NCBI GenBank assembly: GCA_045634345.1 | Contig: JAZRAB010000111.1 | Coordinates: 1-5,233, forward strand | DNA: 5,233 nt | Reading direction: 5' to 3' | Source of the DNA: Flemingiibacterium sp045634345 | Lineage (GTDB): Bacteria > Bacillota > Clostridia > Oscillospirales > CAG-272 | In this document: positions 5,061 through 5,233 of the stretch, in pieces | How positions within the stretch are numbered: the first letter of the stretch is position 1 | How the letters are laid out: the number at the start of each line of letters is the position of its first letter | Position numbers and translations under genes: made by a program | Notes under the pieces: generated by a model | Database searches by the model: none | Told to the model about the DNA's origin: nothing | Seen by the model: the letters and a program-made list of their open reading frames with translations, nothing else

Positions 5061-5171
5061 AAGTCTTATCTCTGAGGCTGCATCTGATTTGCAAATGTTC
5101 ATTGAGAACCGAATAAGGGGTTGGAGTAAAAGGAACTGTTACGAAACCCAAGTTTATAGAACAAACTTGAA
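5061..5171 (-). other. Spacer between 23S rRNA and tRNA-Lys with processing-type stems
   Basis: A 111-base transcribed spacer without a gene. CAAGTTT (5149-5155) pairs with AAACTTG (5163-5169) just past the mature 23S end. A minus-strand GGTTCTCAATGAACATTTG stretch resembles the conserved spacer sequence often found around clostridial rRNA genes and can fold as GTTC/GAAC. ATTTGCAAAT (5087-5096) is a palindrome. No promoter is evident, so tRNA-Lys and the genes beyond it are presumably read from the rRNA promoter outside the window. Confidence 0.5.
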
Positions 5172-5233
5172 GTTCAAGCCCTCGGTCTATTAGTATCGAT
5201 CAGCTGAACACATTACTGTGCTTACACCTTCGA
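5172..5233 (-). rRNA. rrl: 23S ribosomal RNA, 3' end (rest outside window)
   Basis: Read on the minus strand, this holds the conserved terminal segment with GTTCAGCTGATCG, ATACTAATAGACCGAGGGC and TTGAAC. It corresponds to the GCTGAC...ATACTAATCGATCGAGGACTTAACC end of Bacillus 23S rRNA. The mature 3' end is placed near 5172 by analogy and may be off by a few bases. About 62 nt are inside the window; the remainder lies to the right. Confidence 0.93.

Overview
The window reads as chromosome from a low-to-mid GC member of the Clostridia (Firmicutes), plausibly an Oscillospiraceae/Ruminococcus-like gut anaerobe. The reasons are the style of the AspRS, MnmA and ClC proteins, AGGAGG-type ribosome sites, sigma-A-type promoters, intrinsic terminators with U tracts, and tRNA genes that encode their CCA ends. 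The organism assignment is inference; no species is recognised.

Left part (1-1344): the 5' part of aspS (aspartyl-tRNA synthetase, minus strand) runs off the left edge. It has its own promoter (TTGCAA-17-TATAAT) and a leader of about 165 nt that can fold into a long bulged hairpin just ahead of the Shine-Dalgarno. Divergent to it, on the plus strand, is a small cysteine-rich protein of 96 aa (DUF6514-like, uncertain). It has its own promoter, a perfect 12-bp palindrome just downstream of the -10, and a hairpin that places the ribosome site in its loop.

Middle (1345-4252): mnmA (tRNA 2-thiouridylase, minus) converges on the small gene with zero bases between the two stop codons. It is driven by a full-consensus extended -10 promoter. 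Upstream of it, and separated by a strong bidirectional terminator, lies a ClC-family anion channel/antiporter with a C-terminal RCK_C (TrkA-C) domain (minus).

Right part (4253-5233): the distal end of a ribosomal RNA operon on the minus strand. In transcription order it carries the 23S 3' end, tRNA-Lys(CTT), a degenerate tRNA-like element, 5S copy 2, 5S copy 1, tRNA-Asn(GTT), tRNA-Met/Ile2(CAT) and an intrinsic terminator. A tRNA between 23S and 5S and a tandem pair of 5S genes are both unusual. The two 5S copies differ almost only in helix I, and the differences are compensatory.

Nearly everything here serves translation: synthetase, tRNA thiolation, rRNA and tRNAs. ClC and the small cysteine-rich protein are the exceptions. 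I see no mobile element, CRISPR array or defence system. The most intriguing items are the tRNA-like element at 4882-4965, the covarying 5S pair, the folded aspS leader, and the palindrome-plus-hairpin leader of the small gene.
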